Source: Pseudomonas sp. PSB18 (GTDB lineage Bacteria > Pseudomonadota > Gammaproteobacteria > Pseudomonadales > Pseudomonadaceae). From it: a DNA stretch of 64,000 bases. Shown in pieces: positions 36,836-46,167 of this stretch. The DNA lies in NCBI RefSeq assembly GCF_014596565.1, contig NZ_NOIN01000003.1, forward strand, positions 62,001-126,000, written 5' to 3'. Under the pieces are notes generated by a model. It was not told the DNA's origin. It worked only from the letters and a program-made list of their open reading frames with translations, and did no database searches. The position numbers were made by a program, and so were the translations under genes. Within the stretch, counting starts at the first letter, position 1. Each line of letters begins with the position of its first letter.

Positions 36836-37593
36836 GCAGCCAAGCCGCGTTCACCGCTGCCCTGCTCGACATCCGGCAGCCGTGTCCGGAAGGTTTGTGT
36901 AGCGCCAACGGTGCGGATCCGGCGAGCCGTTTCGCCGTGTATCGCAACAACGTCCAGGGTTCACTGATCAATGCATTGGCGGACGCCTACCCGGTGGTCC
37001 GTCAGTTGGTCGGCGATGAATTCTTTCGCGCCATGGCGGCTATTCATGTGCAGACCTCAGCGCCCCACAGCCCGTTGATGAGTGGCTATGGCGCGGATCT
37101 GGCCGACTTTATCGAAGGCTTCGAACCGGCGTCTTCCCTGCCATACCTGGCGGATGTCGCCCGGTTGGAAAGGTTGCGCACCGTCGCCTATCACGCCGCT
37201 GACGCACACCCTCTGGGCCATGAACAGATCGCCGCCGCACTCGCCGATCCACAATCCTTGGACGGACTGTGCATAACCCTTCATCCGTCCACGCACCTGC
37301 TCGATTCAGCGTTCGCGGTCGTCGCGATCTGGGCGGCCCATCAGACGAACGTGACGCTCGCCGAAATCGATCCGAACCTGGGGCAATGCGCATTGGTCCT
37401 GCGCAACGGCCTCGAGGTTGAAGTGTTTGCCCTCGACCGTGGTGCCTTCACGTTTATCCGCAACGTGCACAACGGCCAGCCGCTCGGGCAGGCGCTGGCC
37501 TGTGCACCCACATTCGACATTGCACAAACCCTGGCACTGCTGATCAGTCACGGCGCCATTACCCGCCTGCATCACGACAAGGTATTGCCATGA
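36832..37593 (+). CDS. DUF2063 partner protein (BufC-like)
   Basis: A 253-residue protein whose N-terminal part (about 8-100) has the DUF2063 features [37 protein letters not shown] and [17 protein letters not shown]. In MNIO systems this subunit binds the precursor peptide and presents it to the DUF692 enzyme. Four-base overlaps with genes on both sides indicate coupled translation in stoichiometric amounts. Confidence 0.9.
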   Translation: MSSQAAFTAALLDIRQPCPEGLCSANGADPASRFAVYRNNVQGSLINALADAYPVVRQLVGDEFFRAMAAIHVQTSAPHSPLMSGYGADLADFIEGFEPASSLPYLADVARLERLRTVAYHAADAHPLGHEQIAAALADPQSLDGLCITLHPSTHLLDSAFAVVAIWAAHQTNVTLAEIDPNLGQCALVLRNGLEVEVFALDRGAFTFIRNVHNGQPLGQALACAPTFDIAQTLALLISHGAITRLHHDKVLP

Positions 37594-38075
37594 ACAGCCC
37601 CGTCACTCGCGCCATTACCCTGCTGGAAAAAATCCCCCACAGCCTGATCGCGTTCATTGCGCGGTTTTCCATCGCGGCGGTGTTCTGGAAATCCGGGCAG
37701 ACCAAGGTCGAGGGCCTGGCCATCGACCTGATCGATGGCACCTTCCAGATCGGATGGCCGCACCTGGCCGACTCAACCATCCCGTTATTCAAGAGCGAGT
37801 ACGCCATCCCGCTGCTGTCACCGGAAATCGCCGCGCACCTCGCCGCGTTCGCCGAGCATTTCTTTCCGGTCCTGATCCTGCTGGGTTTCGCCACGCGGTT
37901 TTCGGCACTGGCGCTGCTGGGCATGACCCTGACCATTCAACTGTTCGTCTATCCCGATGCCTACCCGACCCACGGCACCTGGGCGGCGGTATTGCTTTAC
38001 CTGATGGCCCGCGGCCCCGGCGTGTTGTCCATCGACCACCGGATTGCCGTATGGGAGCGAGCCCGCTCGCGATAG
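37590..38075 (+). CDS. DoxX-family membrane protein of the bufferin operon, C-terminus read from a REP
   Basis: A 161-residue protein with four predicted spans. It carries DoxX features (FIARFSIAAVFWKSGQTKV, FAEHFFPVLILLGFATRFSALALLGM). DoxX genes commonly end DUF2282-DUF692-DUF2063 operons; the role is unclear, perhaps redox or quinone-linked. The last residues WERARSR and the TAG stop are encoded by a REP unit (from 38050), so the native stop has been lost or replaced. Confidence 0.88.
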   Translation: MNSPVTRAITLLEKIPHSLIAFIARFSIAAVFWKSGQTKVEGLAIDLIDGTFQIGWPHLADSTIPLFKSEYAIPLLSPEIAAHLAAFAEHFFPVLILLGFATRFSALALLGMTLTIQLFVYPDAYPTHGTWAAVLLYLMARGPGVLSIDHRIAVWERARSR

Positions 38076-38138
38076 CAATGTCAGCTTTACACAATGGTTG
38101 ACTGACCCACCGCTATCGCGAGCAGGCTCGCTCCCACA
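38050..38138. repeat. REP inverted pair overlapping the DoxX gene end
   Basis: ATGGGAGCGAGCCCGCTCGCGATAGC and ATCGCGAGCAGGCTCGCTCCCAC. The left unit starts inside the DoxX coding frame and provides its stop codon. Confidence 0.9.
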
Positions 38139-38158
38139 AGGGTTTGTGTAATGCCTCG

Positions 38159-39064
38159 CTATTGCTGGAGTCGGTCAAGCGCCTCACCACTGCGCTTGAA
38201 CCAGGCAATCAGATAATCGGCGAGCACCTGGGTGCGCTTGGGCAAGCCGCCCTGATAGGGATGCACCAGGTACATCGGCATACGACGGGTCTGAAAATCC
38301 CGTAGGAGCCAGCACAAGCGCCCATCGGCCAATTCTTCATTCAACAGGTAGGACGGTAGCCGGGCGATTCCGGCACCCGCCAAGGCGGCTTTTTTCAGCA
38401 AGCTGTAGTGATTGCTGGCGAACGGACCCGAGACCCGGACCCGCAACAGCTCGTGTTGCTGGTGGTACAGCCACTCTTCCCGACCACTGTAGTGGCTGTT
38501 GAGCAGACAGCGATGTTCAGCCAAAGCCTGGGGCGTTTGTGGTTCGCCATATTGATCGAGATAGGCCGGACTGGCGCAGGTCATCTCGTGCCACGCCAAC
38601 AACGGTCGGGCGACCAGTCGCTCATCGATGGCGGCGTCGGAGCGGATCGCCAGGTCGAAACCGTCCCGGGTCAGGTCGCGATAACCATTGCTGAGTTCCA
38701 GTTCGATCTGCACGTTGGGGTACGTGCGGGCGAACTCCAGCAGCAGTCCCTCGAAGAAGGTTTCGCCCAACGACACCGGCACCGTCATACGCACCGGCCC
38801 GGAAATATCGTCTTTCAATCGGGCCAGGGCCTGACGCGCCCTTTCCACCTGAACCAACAGCGCTTGGGCCTGGGGCAACAAGGCCGCCCCGGCCGCGGTA
38901 AGGCTCAGGCGCCGTGTGGTGCGCTGCAGCAACACCACCGAGAAACGGCTTTCCAGCAGGCTGATGCGCTTGGACAACTGGCCCTTGCTGCACCCCAATT
39001 GCTGGGCCGCCAGGGTAAAACTGCCGGCCTCGATCAACACGGCGAACGCCGCCAGGTCATCCAT
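38159..39064 (-). CDS. LysR-family regulator
   Basis: A 301-residue LTTR. The N-terminal helix-turn-helix is FAVLIEAGSFTLAAQQLGCSKGQLSKRISLLESR, and the substrate-binding domain (about 90-295) begins GPVRMTVPVSLGETFF. It belongs to the group that often controls adjacent dehydrogenases. It is divergent from the SDR-like gene, 113 bases apart, which it probably regulates. ATG at 39064 gives the standard N-terminus MDDLAAF. Confidence 0.9.
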   Translation of the reverse strand: MDDLAAFAVLIEAGSFTLAAQQLGCSKGQLSKRISLLESRFSVVLLQRTTRRLSLTAAGAALLPQAQALLVQVERARQALARLKDDISGPVRMTVPVSLGETFFEGLLLEFARTYPNVQIELELSNGYRDLTRDGFDLAIRSDAAIDERLVARPLLAWHEMTCASPAYLDQYGEPQTPQALAEHRCLLNSHYSGREEWLYHQQHELLRVRVSGPFASNHYSLLKKAALAGAGIARLPSYLLNEELADGRLCWLLRDFQTRRMPMYLVHPYQGGLPKRTQVLADYLIAWFKRSGEALDRLQQ

Positions 39065-39177
39065 CTCGCTCACTGGATTGTTTCCAATAGAAAACCAAAG
39101 GTTGCCTATTAGCACGCTTATCAGCGAAAAAAACCACTCTAAACTGCAATCTCGTTCAACCCACTGAGGAACAGCCC

Positions 39178-39777
39178 ATGAAAATCCTGTTGATCGGCGC
39201 CAATGGCACCATCGGTTCAGCCATCGCCAACGAACTGGCGCCGCGCCACGAAATCATTCGAATCGGCCGCAACAGCGGTGAACTGCACGTCGACATCAGC
39301 GACAGCGCCTCGATCCGTGCCATGTTCGAAAAAACCGGGCGCTTCGATGCGCTGATCTGTGCCGCCGGCAGCGTCACCTTCGCACCGCTGGGCGAGATGA
39401 CCGAAGAAAGTTTCGCCCTCGGCTTGAAGGACAAGCTGATGGGCCAGGTCAACCTGCTGCTGATCGGTCGGGAATTCGCCAACGACGGCGCCTCCTTCAC
39501 CTTCACCACCGGTGTACTGAGCCACGACCCGATCAAGAGCGGTGCTTCGGCGGCACTGGTCAACGGTGCCCTGGACAGCTTCGTGCGGGCGGCGGCCATT
39601 GAGTTGCCACGGGGCCTGCGAGTCAACTCGGTGAGCCCGAACGTGCTGCTGGAGTCCATGGACAAATACGCCCCTTACTTCCGCGGCTACAAACCGGTAC
39701 CGGCCGCCGATGTGGCACTGGCCTACGCAAAGAGTGTCGAAGGCCTACAAACCGGCCAGACCTTTCACGTAGGTTGA
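39178..39777 (+). CDS. Short SDR-like protein without the YxxxK catalytic pair
   Basis: A 199-residue Rossmann protein opening with ILLIGANGTIGSAIANEL, a GxxGxxG cofactor loop, and RIGRNSGELHVDISD, where Arg suggests NADP. LICAAGSVTFAPL replaces the usual NNAG. At the place of the catalytic YxxxK the sequence reads AALVNGALDSF, so Tyr and Lys are replaced by Ala and Asn. It is therefore either an NADP-binding non-oxidoreductase or uses other residues. Divergent from the LysR gene. Confidence 0.85.
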   Translation: MKILLIGANGTIGSAIANELAPRHEIIRIGRNSGELHVDISDSASIRAMFEKTGRFDALICAAGSVTFAPLGEMTEESFALGLKDKLMGQVNLLLIGREFANDGASFTFTTGVLSHDPIKSGASAALVNGALDSFVRAAAIELPRGLRVNSVSPNVLLESMDKYAPYFRGYKPVPAADVALAYAKSVEGLQTGQTFHVG

Positions 39778-39793
39778 ATAGCACTTTGCCTAC

Positions 39794-39816
39794 GCTCCCG
39801 CTTGTGATGCGGGAGC
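39794..39816. terminator. Hairpin after the SDR-like gene
   Basis: GCTCCCGC-TTGTGAT-GCGGGAGC is a perfect eight-base stem 17 bases after the SDR stop. No T-run, so termination is only suggested. Confidence 0.4.
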
Positions 39817-39853
39817 AGTCTGAGTAACGTGACGGCACCTGTCTGGAGACCCG

Positions 39854-40531
39854 ATGATGCGTGCCGCCCGTTCCCTGTTGTGTGTTGCCCTCCTTCCCCT
39901 GTTCGCCGGCTGCCAACTGCTCGACGCTCCGCGCGAGAGCGCGTCCCACGCCGGCCAGACACGCATGCAAGGCGAACTCACGGCGGCCGACGGCAAGCTG
40001 GTGTTCCAGCCGTGCCAGGAACAACGCCGCTACATCGTCAACGACAGCGGCGGCACCAGCGTGCTGCAACAAGCTGCCGCCCTGGCCGATGAACGCGGCA
40101 AGCTGTTCGCCGACGTGCGCGGCCATATCGCCTCCAGCGCCGCGGCGGGGGCCGACAGCCAATTGAACCTGGAGCAGTTGTATCGCCTGGAACGCTCGGG
40201 TACGGCCTGCGACGATGTCGACTTCAAGCGGCTGGTCCTGCACGCCACCGGCCACGGTCCGGAGTGGAGCCTCAAGGCCAGCGGCAAAGGCCTCGTGCTC
40301 GAACGTGACGGCCAGCCAGCGCTGGCGGTGCCTTACGTTGAAGAGCAACTGGGGGACGGCCGTTTCGACCTGAGTACCGAAGCGAATGGCCAGAAAGTCG
40401 AACTGTGGGTCGCGCCGCAGCGTTGCGTCGACAGCACCAGCGGCAGTGTCCAGCACATGAGTGCCGAGTTGCGGGTCAATGGCGTGGTGCAACGTGGCTG
40501 TGCCTACTTTGGCGGGGCGCGTAACGACTGA
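39854..40531 (+). CDS. Putative lipoprotein, COG3650-like
   Basis: A 225-residue protein with a lipoprotein signal: ALLPLFAGC puts the acylated Cys at about residue 20. The remainder is soluble and has paired cysteines (CQEQRRY, GTACDDVD, PQRCVDS, RGCAYFGG) as in COG3650-type proteins of Pseudomonas that end in a heat-shock HslJ/META-like repeat. GGAG ribosome site before ATG-ATG. Function unknown. Confidence 0.75.
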   Translation: MMRAARSLLCVALLPLFAGCQLLDAPRESASHAGQTRMQGELTAADGKLVFQPCQEQRRYIVNDSGGTSVLQQAAALADERGKLFADVRGHIASSAAAGADSQLNLEQLYRLERSGTACDDVDFKRLVLHATGHGPEWSLKASGKGLVLERDGQPALAVPYVEEQLGDGRFDLSTEANGQKVELWVAPQRCVDSTSGSVQHMSAELRVNGVVQRGCAYFGGARND

Positions 40532-40618
40532 TTCACCGTGACAAGGGATTGCAGCATATAATCGCCGGTTTGAAGAACGCCCTGGCGCAGTTGTGCGCCC
40601 CGCGAACCGGATCCCGTC

Positions 40619-42232
40619 ATGTTACGAATCACCGAACTCAAGCTGCCGATCGACCATCCCGAAGAAGACCTGCGCGCTGCCATCCTGCAGCGCCTGGGCA
40701 TCGCCAGCGATGAGCTGCTCGACTTCACCTTGTTCAAGCGCAGCTACGACGCGCGGAAAAAGTCTTCCGAACTGTGCTTCATCTACACCCTCGACCTGAC
40801 GGTACGCGATGAAGCCGGCCTGCTGCGCAAGTTCGCCGACGACCGTAACGTCAACGAAGCGCCGGATGTCAGCTACAAGATGGTCGGCCAGGCACCGGCA
40901 GACCTGGGCGAGCGGCCGATCGTGGTCGGTTTCGGCCCGTGCGGCATCTTTGCCGCCCTGCTGTTGGCGCAGATGGGCTTCAAGCCGATCATCCTCGAAC
41001 GCGGCCCGGAAGTGCGCCAGCGCACCAAGGACACCTGGGGCCTGTGGCGCAAGAGTGTGCTCAACCCCGAATCCAACGTGCAATTCGGCGAAGGCGGCGC
41101 GGGCACGTTTTCCGATGGCAAGCTCTACAGCCAGATCAAGGATCCGAAGTTCCTCGGTCGCAAGGTGCTGCACGAGTTCGTCAAGGCCGGGGCGCCGGAA
41201 GAAATCCTCTATGTCAGCAAGCCGCACATCGGGACGTTCCGCCTGACGGGCGTGGTGGAAACCATGCGCGAGCAGATTCGCGCCCTCGGCGGTGAAGTAC
41301 GCTTCCAGCAGCGGGTCACCGACGTATTGATCGAGGACGGCCAGTTGGTCGGTGTCGAACTGGCCAGCGGTGAACGCATTCATTCCAGGCACGTGATCCT
41401 GGCTCTGGGCCACAGCGCCCGGGACACCTTCCGCATGCTCCACAGCCGTGGCGTGTACATGGAGGCGAAGCCGTTCTCGGTGGGTTTCCGTATCGAACAC
41501 CCGCAATCGCTGATCGACAGCGCACGCCTGGGCAAATATGCCGGCCACCCGAAACTCGGTGCCGCCGACTACAAACTGGTGCACCACGCCAAGAACGGCC
41601 GTTCGGTGTACAGCTTCTGCATGTGCCCGGGCGGCACCGTGGTGGCAGCGACGTCCGAGCCGAACCGCGTCGTGACCAACGGCATGAGCCAGTATTCGCG
41701 TAACGAACGCAACGCCAACTCCGGCATCGTCGTAGGCATCACTCCGGAAGTCGATTATCCGGGCGGCCCATTGGCCGGGATCGAGCTGCAGGAACGCCTG
41801 GAATCCCACGCTTTCGTGCTCGGCGGCAGCAACTACGAAGCCCCGGCCCAACTGGTCGGGGATTTCATCGCCGGCAAACCGTCCACGGCACTGGGCAGCG
41901 TCGAGCCGTCCTATAAGCCAGGGGTTTCGCTGGGTGACCTGGCCCTGGCCCTGCCGGACTTCGCCATCGAAGCCATCCGCGAAGCCCTGCCGGCCTTCGA
42001 GAAACAGATTCGCGGCTACTCCCTGCGCGACGCCGTGTTGACCGGGATCGAAACCCGCACCTCATCGCCGCTGCGCATCACCCGCAACGAATCGCTGCAG
42101 AGCCTGAACGTGAAAGGCCTGTTTCCGGCAGGTGAAGGCGCCGGTTACGCGGGCGGGATTCTGTCGGCGGGCGTGGACGGGATCCGCATTGCCGAAGCGG
42201 TGGCGCGGGATATCCTCGGCCTGGAGGCCTGA
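40619..42232 (+). CDS. FAD-dependent oxidoreductase, COG2509 type
   Basis: A 537-residue flavoprotein. An N-terminal RNA-binding-like small domain (1-95) precedes the FAD fold PIVVGFGPCGIFAALLLAQMGFKPIILERG (about 100-129). It then carries NVQFGEGGAGTFSDGKLYSQ and the C-terminal GLFPAGEGAGYAGGILSAGVDGIRIAEAVA. Members are annotated as uncharacterised dehydrogenases of the HI0933/NAD(P)/FAD group. Monocistronic; substrate unknown. Confidence 0.85.
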   Translation: MLRITELKLPIDHPEEDLRAAILQRLGIASDELLDFTLFKRSYDARKKSSELCFIYTLDLTVRDEAGLLRKFADDRNVNEAPDVSYKMVGQAPADLGERPIVVGFGPCGIFAALLLAQMGFKPIILERGPEVRQRTKDTWGLWRKSVLNPESNVQFGEGGAGTFSDGKLYSQIKDPKFLGRKVLHEFVKAGAPEEILYVSKPHIGTFRLTGVVETMREQIRALGGEVRFQQRVTDVLIEDGQLVGVELASGERIHSRHVILALGHSARDTFRMLHSRGVYMEAKPFSVGFRIEHPQSLIDSARLGKYAGHPKLGAADYKLVHHAKNGRSVYSFCMCPGGTVVAATSEPNRVVTNGMSQYSRNERNANSGIVVGITPEVDYPGGPLAGIELQERLESHAFVLGGSNYEAPAQLVGDFIAGKPSTALGSVEPSYKPGVSLGDLALALPDFAIEAIREALPAFEKQIRGYSLRDAVLTGIETRTSSPLRITRNESLQSLNVKGLFPAGEGAGYAGGILSAGVDGIRIAEAVARDILGLEA

Positions 42233-42244
42233 CAACACCGTCTC

Positions 42245-42427
42245 TGTGGGAGCAAGGCTCTGTGGGAGCAAGGCTCTGTGGGAGCAAGGCTCTGTGGGAG
42301 CAAGGCTCTGTGGGAGCAAGGCTCTGTGGGAGCAAGGCTTGCCCGCGACAATATCGCTTCGGTAGCAAGATATACCGAGGTGTATGCATCGCGGGCAAGC
42401 CTTGCTCCCACAGGGCTCGCTCCCACA
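42245..42427. repeat. REP element with six 16-bp tandem copies of one arm
   Basis: TGTGGGAGCAAGGCTC is repeated six times head to tail (42245-42340, starts every 16 bases; the last ends in TT). It is followed by GCCCGCGAC, a loop with its own ACC-GAGGTGTA-type structure, and the opposing arm ATCGCGGGCAAGCCTTGCTCCCACAG with one extra GGCTCGCTCCCACA. Only one arm is expanded, as in replication slippage. Confidence 0.93.
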
Positions 42428-42451
42428 GGAATTTTCAGTGTCTGGAAGGTT

Positions 42452-43546
42452 TCAGATATTGGCCCGCAGCACCGTCTCCGGCAACGCCTCACCGCGCTCC
42501 GCGCTCGCCGCCACGGCCTCCATCAACCCGTCCAACTCATACCCCTGGGCCTTGAGCCACGCCGGGTCGTAATACGTCGTGGCGTAACGCTCGCCGCCGT
42601 CGCACAGGATCGCCACGATCGACCCTGACTCGCCGGCCTCCACCATCCGCTTCGCCGCGATCAGCGCACCGATCAGGTTGGTGCCGCTGGACCCACCAAC
42701 CCGCCGTCCCAATCGCTGTGCCAGGTAATGCATGGCCGCCAGCGACAAGGCGTCCGGCACCTTGACCATCGCATCAATGACTTTTGGCAGGAACGACGCC
42801 TCGACCCGTGGCCGGCCGATTCCTTCGATCCGCGAGCCGCACTCCAGGCGCAGGCTGGCATCGCCGCTGCGGTAATAGTCGAAAAATACCGAACGCTCGG
42901 CGTCGGCGCACAGTACGCGGGTACAGTGCTGCCGATAGCGTACATAGCGACCCAGGGTAGCGGTGGTTCCCCCGGTCCCCGGGCTGGAAATCAGCCAGCT
43001 CGGCTCCGGGTGCTGCTCGAAACGCATCTGCTGGAAGATCGACTCGGCAATGTTGTTATTGGCCCGCCAGTCCGTGGCGCGCTCGGCGTAGGTGAACTGG
43101 TCGATGAAGTGCCCGTCATGCTCACGGGCAAGCCGCTCGGACTCGGCGTAGATCTGCGTAGGATCGTCCACCAGATGGCTCTGGCCACCATAGAAAGCGA
43201 TCTGTGCGATTTTTTCCCGGGAAGTCGTTGCCGGCATGACCGCAATGAACGGCAGGCCCAGCAACCTGGCGAAATAGGCTTCGGAAATGGCCGTCGAGCC
43301 ACTGGAAGCCTCGATCACCGGGGCGCCGGGCTTGAGCCAGCCATTACACAGCGCATAGAGAAACAGCGAACGAGCCAGCCGATGCTTGAGACTGCCGGTG
43401 GGATGGCTGGATTCATCCTTGAAGTACAACTCGATGCTCGGAAAACCCGGCAGCGGCAGCGGTATCAGATGCGTATCGGCACTGCGCTGGAAATCAGCCT
43501 CAATGATGCGAATCGCTTCGCGTGCCCACTGACGGTGGTCGTTCAT
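42452..43546 (-). CDS. PLP-dependent cysteine synthase/desulfhydrase-like protein
   Basis: A 364-residue fold-type II PLP enzyme. [16 protein letters not shown] holds the Schiff-base lysine, [19 protein letters not shown] binds the carboxylate, [17 protein letters not shown] is the phosphate loop, and [15 protein letters not shown] is the C-terminal motif. It differs from CysK/CysM by its N-terminal extension and resembles Cds1-type cysteine desulfhydrases. Possible roles are cysteine breakdown with H2S release or an alternative beta-replacement. Convergent with the flavoprotein gene across the tandem REP. Confidence 0.82.
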   Translation of the reverse strand: MNDHRQWAREAIRIIEADFQRSADTHLIPLPLPGFPSIELYFKDESSHPTGSLKHRLARSLFLYALCNGWLKPGAPVIEASSGSTAISEAYFARLLGLPFIAVMPATTSREKIAQIAFYGGQSHLVDDPTQIYAESERLAREHDGHFIDQFTYAERATDWRANNNIAESIFQQMRFEQHPEPSWLISSPGTGGTTATLGRYVRYRQHCTRVLCADAERSVFFDYYRSGDASLRLECGSRIEGIGRPRVEASFLPKVIDAMVKVPDALSLAAMHYLAQRLGRRVGGSSGTNLIGALIAAKRMVEAGESGSIVAILCDGGERYATTYYDPAWLKAQGYELDGLMEAVAASAERGEALPETVLRANI

Positions 43547-43803
43547 GTGTGTTCTCGCAGGAATAGGTTCGACGCGGGGAAAGCCTGGCGCTCAGGACTG
43601 GATATGGGAAAAACCAGTCACAAGCTTAGGAAAAAACCGACATCACGCACAGGTACAGCTAAGGTCCAATATGCCCCGTAACTGCCCGATCGACGCGCCG
43701 GCCTTGTAACGACATATAACAAAAAAGAATATAACTTTTGTTTTAACAACTAACAGTACGGGTTAGGGTGTAGCCACTTTTGATTGACCCATGGAGAGCG
43801 ATC

Positions 43804-44991
43804 GTGCCTCTACGTAATTCCCTGACACGTTTTTTCCAGCTGGAGGCTGCCAGTGGCCTGCTGTTGATTGCCGCTGCGGTGCTGGCCCTGATCATCAACA
43901 ATTCGCCCCTTTCCTGGTTGTACGGCGGCCTGCTGGATACCCCCGTGGCGGTCCAGGTCGGCGCGTTGAAAATCGCCAAGCCGCTGCTGTTGTGGATCAA
44001 CGATGGCCTGATGGCGATGTTCTTCCTGCTCATCGGCCTGGAAGTCAAACGTGAAGTGCTCGACGGACAATTGTCGAAGCCTTCGCAGATCGTCCTGCCC
44101 GGGGCTGCGGCGATTGGCGGCATGGTGGTACCCGCGCTGATCTACTGGTATCTCAACCGTGACAATCCGGCGGCCCTTTCGGGCTGGGCCATCCCCACGG
44201 CCACCGACATCGCCTTCGCCCTCGGGGTGCTGGCCTTGCTGGGCAAACGGGTGCCGGTTTCACTCAAGCTGTTCCTGATGACCCTGGCGATCATCGACGA
44301 CCTGGGCGCCATTATCATCATCGCCATTTTCTACTCCGGCGCCCTGTCGACCTTGTCATTGATGCTGGCGGCCGGATGCATCGCCGTACTGGTGGCGATG
44401 AACCGGATGGGCGTGGTCAGGCTAGGCCCTTACATGATCGTCGGCCTGATTCTCTGGGTCTGCGTGCTCAAGAGTGGGGTTCATGCCACCCTGGCCGGGG
44501 TCACGTTGGCGTTTTGCATTCCGTTGCGCACGAAAAACGCCGAAACCTCGCCGCTGTTGACCCTGGAGCATGCCCTGCATCCATGGGTGGCCTACGGCAT
44601 CCTGCCGCTGTTCGCCTTCGCCAATGCCGGCCTGTCCCTGAGCGGTGTCACTGTCGAGAGCTTTACCCACCACGTGCCGATGGGCATCGCGGTCGGCCTG
44701 TTGCTGGGCAAGACCGTCGGCGTGTTCGGCCTGACCTGGCTGGCCGTGAAAATCGGCATCGCCAACCTACCCAGCGGCGCCAATTGGGGTCAGATACTGG
44801 GGGTGGCGATCCTGTGCGGGATCGGTTTCACCATGAGCCTGTTTGTCGGCTCCCTGGCCTTCGAGCCCGGTGTCAGTGAGTACGCCGGCATGGACCGGAT
44901 GGGCATTCTCACGGGATCGATCCTCGCGGCACTGCTAGGCTACGCAGTGGCAGCGGCGGCCAGTCGCAAGCCTTCCGCACTGTCCTCCTGA
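43804..44991 (+). CDS. nhaA: Na+/H+ antiporter NhaA
   Basis: A 395-residue, 12-span antiporter exchanging one Na+ or Li+ for two protons. Asp165-Asp166 in [10 protein letters not shown] and Asp135 in ATDIAFALG are the ion-binding residues. [12 protein letters not shown] and [15 protein letters not shown] also match. Start is the GTG at 43804 with GGAGAG nine bases upstream; the in-frame ATG further up lacks a site and adds non-family residues. Followed by a 14-bp terminator stem. Confidence 0.95.
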   Translation: MPLRNSLTRFFQLEAASGLLLIAAAVLALIINNSPLSWLYGGLLDTPVAVQVGALKIAKPLLLWINDGLMAMFFLLIGLEVKREVLDGQLSKPSQIVLPGAAAIGGMVVPALIYWYLNRDNPAALSGWAIPTATDIAFALGVLALLGKRVPVSLKLFLMTLAIIDDLGAIIIIAIFYSGALSTLSLMLAAGCIAVLVAMNRMGVVRLGPYMIVGLILWVCVLKSGVHATLAGVTLAFCIPLRTKNAETSPLLTLEHALHPWVAYGILPLFAFANAGLSLSGVTVESFTHHVPMGIAVGLLLGKTVGVFGLTWLAVKIGIANLPSGANWGQILGVAILCGIGFTMSLFVGSLAFEPGVSEYAGMDRMGILTGSILAALLGYAVAAAASRKPSALSS

Positions 44992-45002
44992 TACGCCCGC
45001 GC

Positions 45003-45034
45003 AAGAAGGGATCGCTGTATAGCGATCCCTTCTT
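45003..45034 (+). terminator. nhaA terminator hairpin
   Basis: AAGAAGGGATCGCT (45003-45016) and AGCGATCCCTTCTT (45021-45034) form a perfect 14-bp stem with a GTAT loop, followed by CTTG. Likely intrinsic terminator despite the short T-tract. Confidence 0.75.
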
Positions 45035-45055
45035 CTTGAAGCAAACGCTACCCCC

Positions 45056-45145
45056 TGTGGGAGCGAGCCTGCTCGCGATAGCGTCGGCACATCCAGCATT
45101 TATTCAAATTGTCCCACCGCTATCGCGAGCAGGCTCGCTCCCACA
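45056..45145. repeat. REP inverted pair
   Basis: GTGGGAGCGAGCCTGCTCGCGATAGCG and GCTATCGCGAGCAGGCTCGCTCCCAC around a 38-base interior, between two terminators. Confidence 0.9.
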
Positions 45146-45160
45146 GGGGAACTCGCACGC

Positions 45161-45209
45161 TCAAAAAAAACGGCGCTTCTCCCAATGGAAGAAGCGCCGT
45201 TTTCTTGAG
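45161..45209 (-). terminator. Terminator of the SlyB gene, usable on both strands
   Basis: AAAACGGCGCTTCT (45167-45180) pairs with AGAAGCGCCGTTTT (45190-45203). On the minus strand the stem is followed by an eight-T tract, a strong intrinsic terminator for the gene ending at 45248. Confidence 0.88.
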
Positions 45210-45247
45210 CAAACATCAAAACCAGAGAAATGCTTACCCAATCCAGC

Positions 45248-45712
45248 TTAGTGCGATACGCGACTCGTCCCGCCCACAGTGGAAATTCGAACCCGCTCAC
45301 CCACGCGGAATACTTCGTTTTCCTGAACCTGTTGCACGTAGGCGCGCATGCTGCCGTCGTCTTCGCGAACAGTGATTTCCACACCCTGGGTGCGGGTCAG
45401 GCCTTCTTCGGTGGCGGAACCGATCAGTCCACCCGCCACGGCACCGATCACGGCGGCGACGATACTGCCACGACCACCACCCACGGCGCTGCCGCCTACA
45501 CCACCCACCACCGCACCGGCGGCACCGCCGATCGGGGTCTTGGTGCCTTCGATCTTGACCGGACGCAGGGATTCGATGGTCCCCATGCGAATGGTCTGCA
45601 CGCGACGCGCTTCGTCACGGGAGTAAGAGTCACCGGTCAGGCTCGACTGACAGCCAGTGAGCAACATCGCCATCGTGGAAAAAGAAGCAACCAGCAAAAC
45701 AGACTTACGCAT
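45248..45712 (-). CDS. slyB: SlyB/PcpI-type outer-membrane lipoprotein with glycine zipper
   Basis: A 154-residue lipoprotein with signal MRKSVLLVASFSTMAMLLTGC (acylated Cys about 21). A glycine zipper of two spans (GGAAGAVVGGVGGSAVGGGRGSIVAAVIGAVAGGLIGSATEE, about 62-105) and a C-terminal beta-rich segment (GVEITVREDDGSMRAYVQ) match SlyB/Pal-cross-reacting lipoprotein. It supports outer-membrane integrity. GGAG site before the ATG. Confidence 0.88.
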   Translation of the reverse strand: MRKSVLLVASFSTMAMLLTGCQSSLTGDSYSRDEARRVQTIRMGTIESLRPVKIEGTKTPIGGAAGAVVGGVGGSAVGGGRGSIVAAVIGAVAGGLIGSATEEGLTRTQGVEITVREDDGSMRAYVQQVQENEVFRVGERVRISTVGGTSRVSH

Positions 45713-45882
45713 AGCATCAACTCCAAAAGACAGGGAACTATTAAACTCCGCAGCTTGACGCCTGTCACGGCCCGGCCGGGATAAAATTGTTTTCATTCAG
45801 GTGGGATACAGACGCACCCGAAAAATTCATCCAACAGTAGCGCCAATTTCCAAAACCTGCGTCATCGGCTCAAGGATTTTGC

Positions 45883-46167
45883 ATGGATTATTTCATCATC
45901 GTCGCGACCACCGTCGCCGGCCTGTACTTTCACGGGTGGTTGTACATGCGGATCAAACGCTGGATGGACCGCGATCTGGCACTGTCGTTGGCGGGGCAGG
46001 ACGAGCAGAAGAAAACCTACATGCTGCAACAACTGGCCCGCTCCCGAGAACAAGGGATCAAGCGCCGGGACCTGCCGCATTGGCTTCAAGCCGCTGCGAC
46101 AGGCTATGCCGATGCTAAGGCGCCAGACGTTCGCGAGTCCAGTCCGCCCCTTGCAGACGGTAATTGA
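45883..46167 (+). CDS. Small single-span membrane protein
   Basis: A 94-residue protein starting [31 protein letters not shown], one N-terminal membrane span followed by a charged cytoplasmic helix ([28 protein letters not shown]). AAGGA ribosome site seven bases before the ATG. Conserved-looking Pseudomonas hypothetical; I do not recognise a named family. Its last 53 bases overlap the 3' end of pdxH antisense. Confidence 0.7.
   Translation: MDYFIIVATTVAGLYFHGWLYMRIKRWMDRDLALSLAGQDEQKKTYMLQQLARSREQGIKRRDLPHWLQAAATGYADAKAPDVRESSPPLADGN

Noticed and set aside
42245..42340. CRISPR array
   Set aside because: Sixteen-base units are directly adjacent with no spacers and derive from a REP arm; no cas genes nearby.
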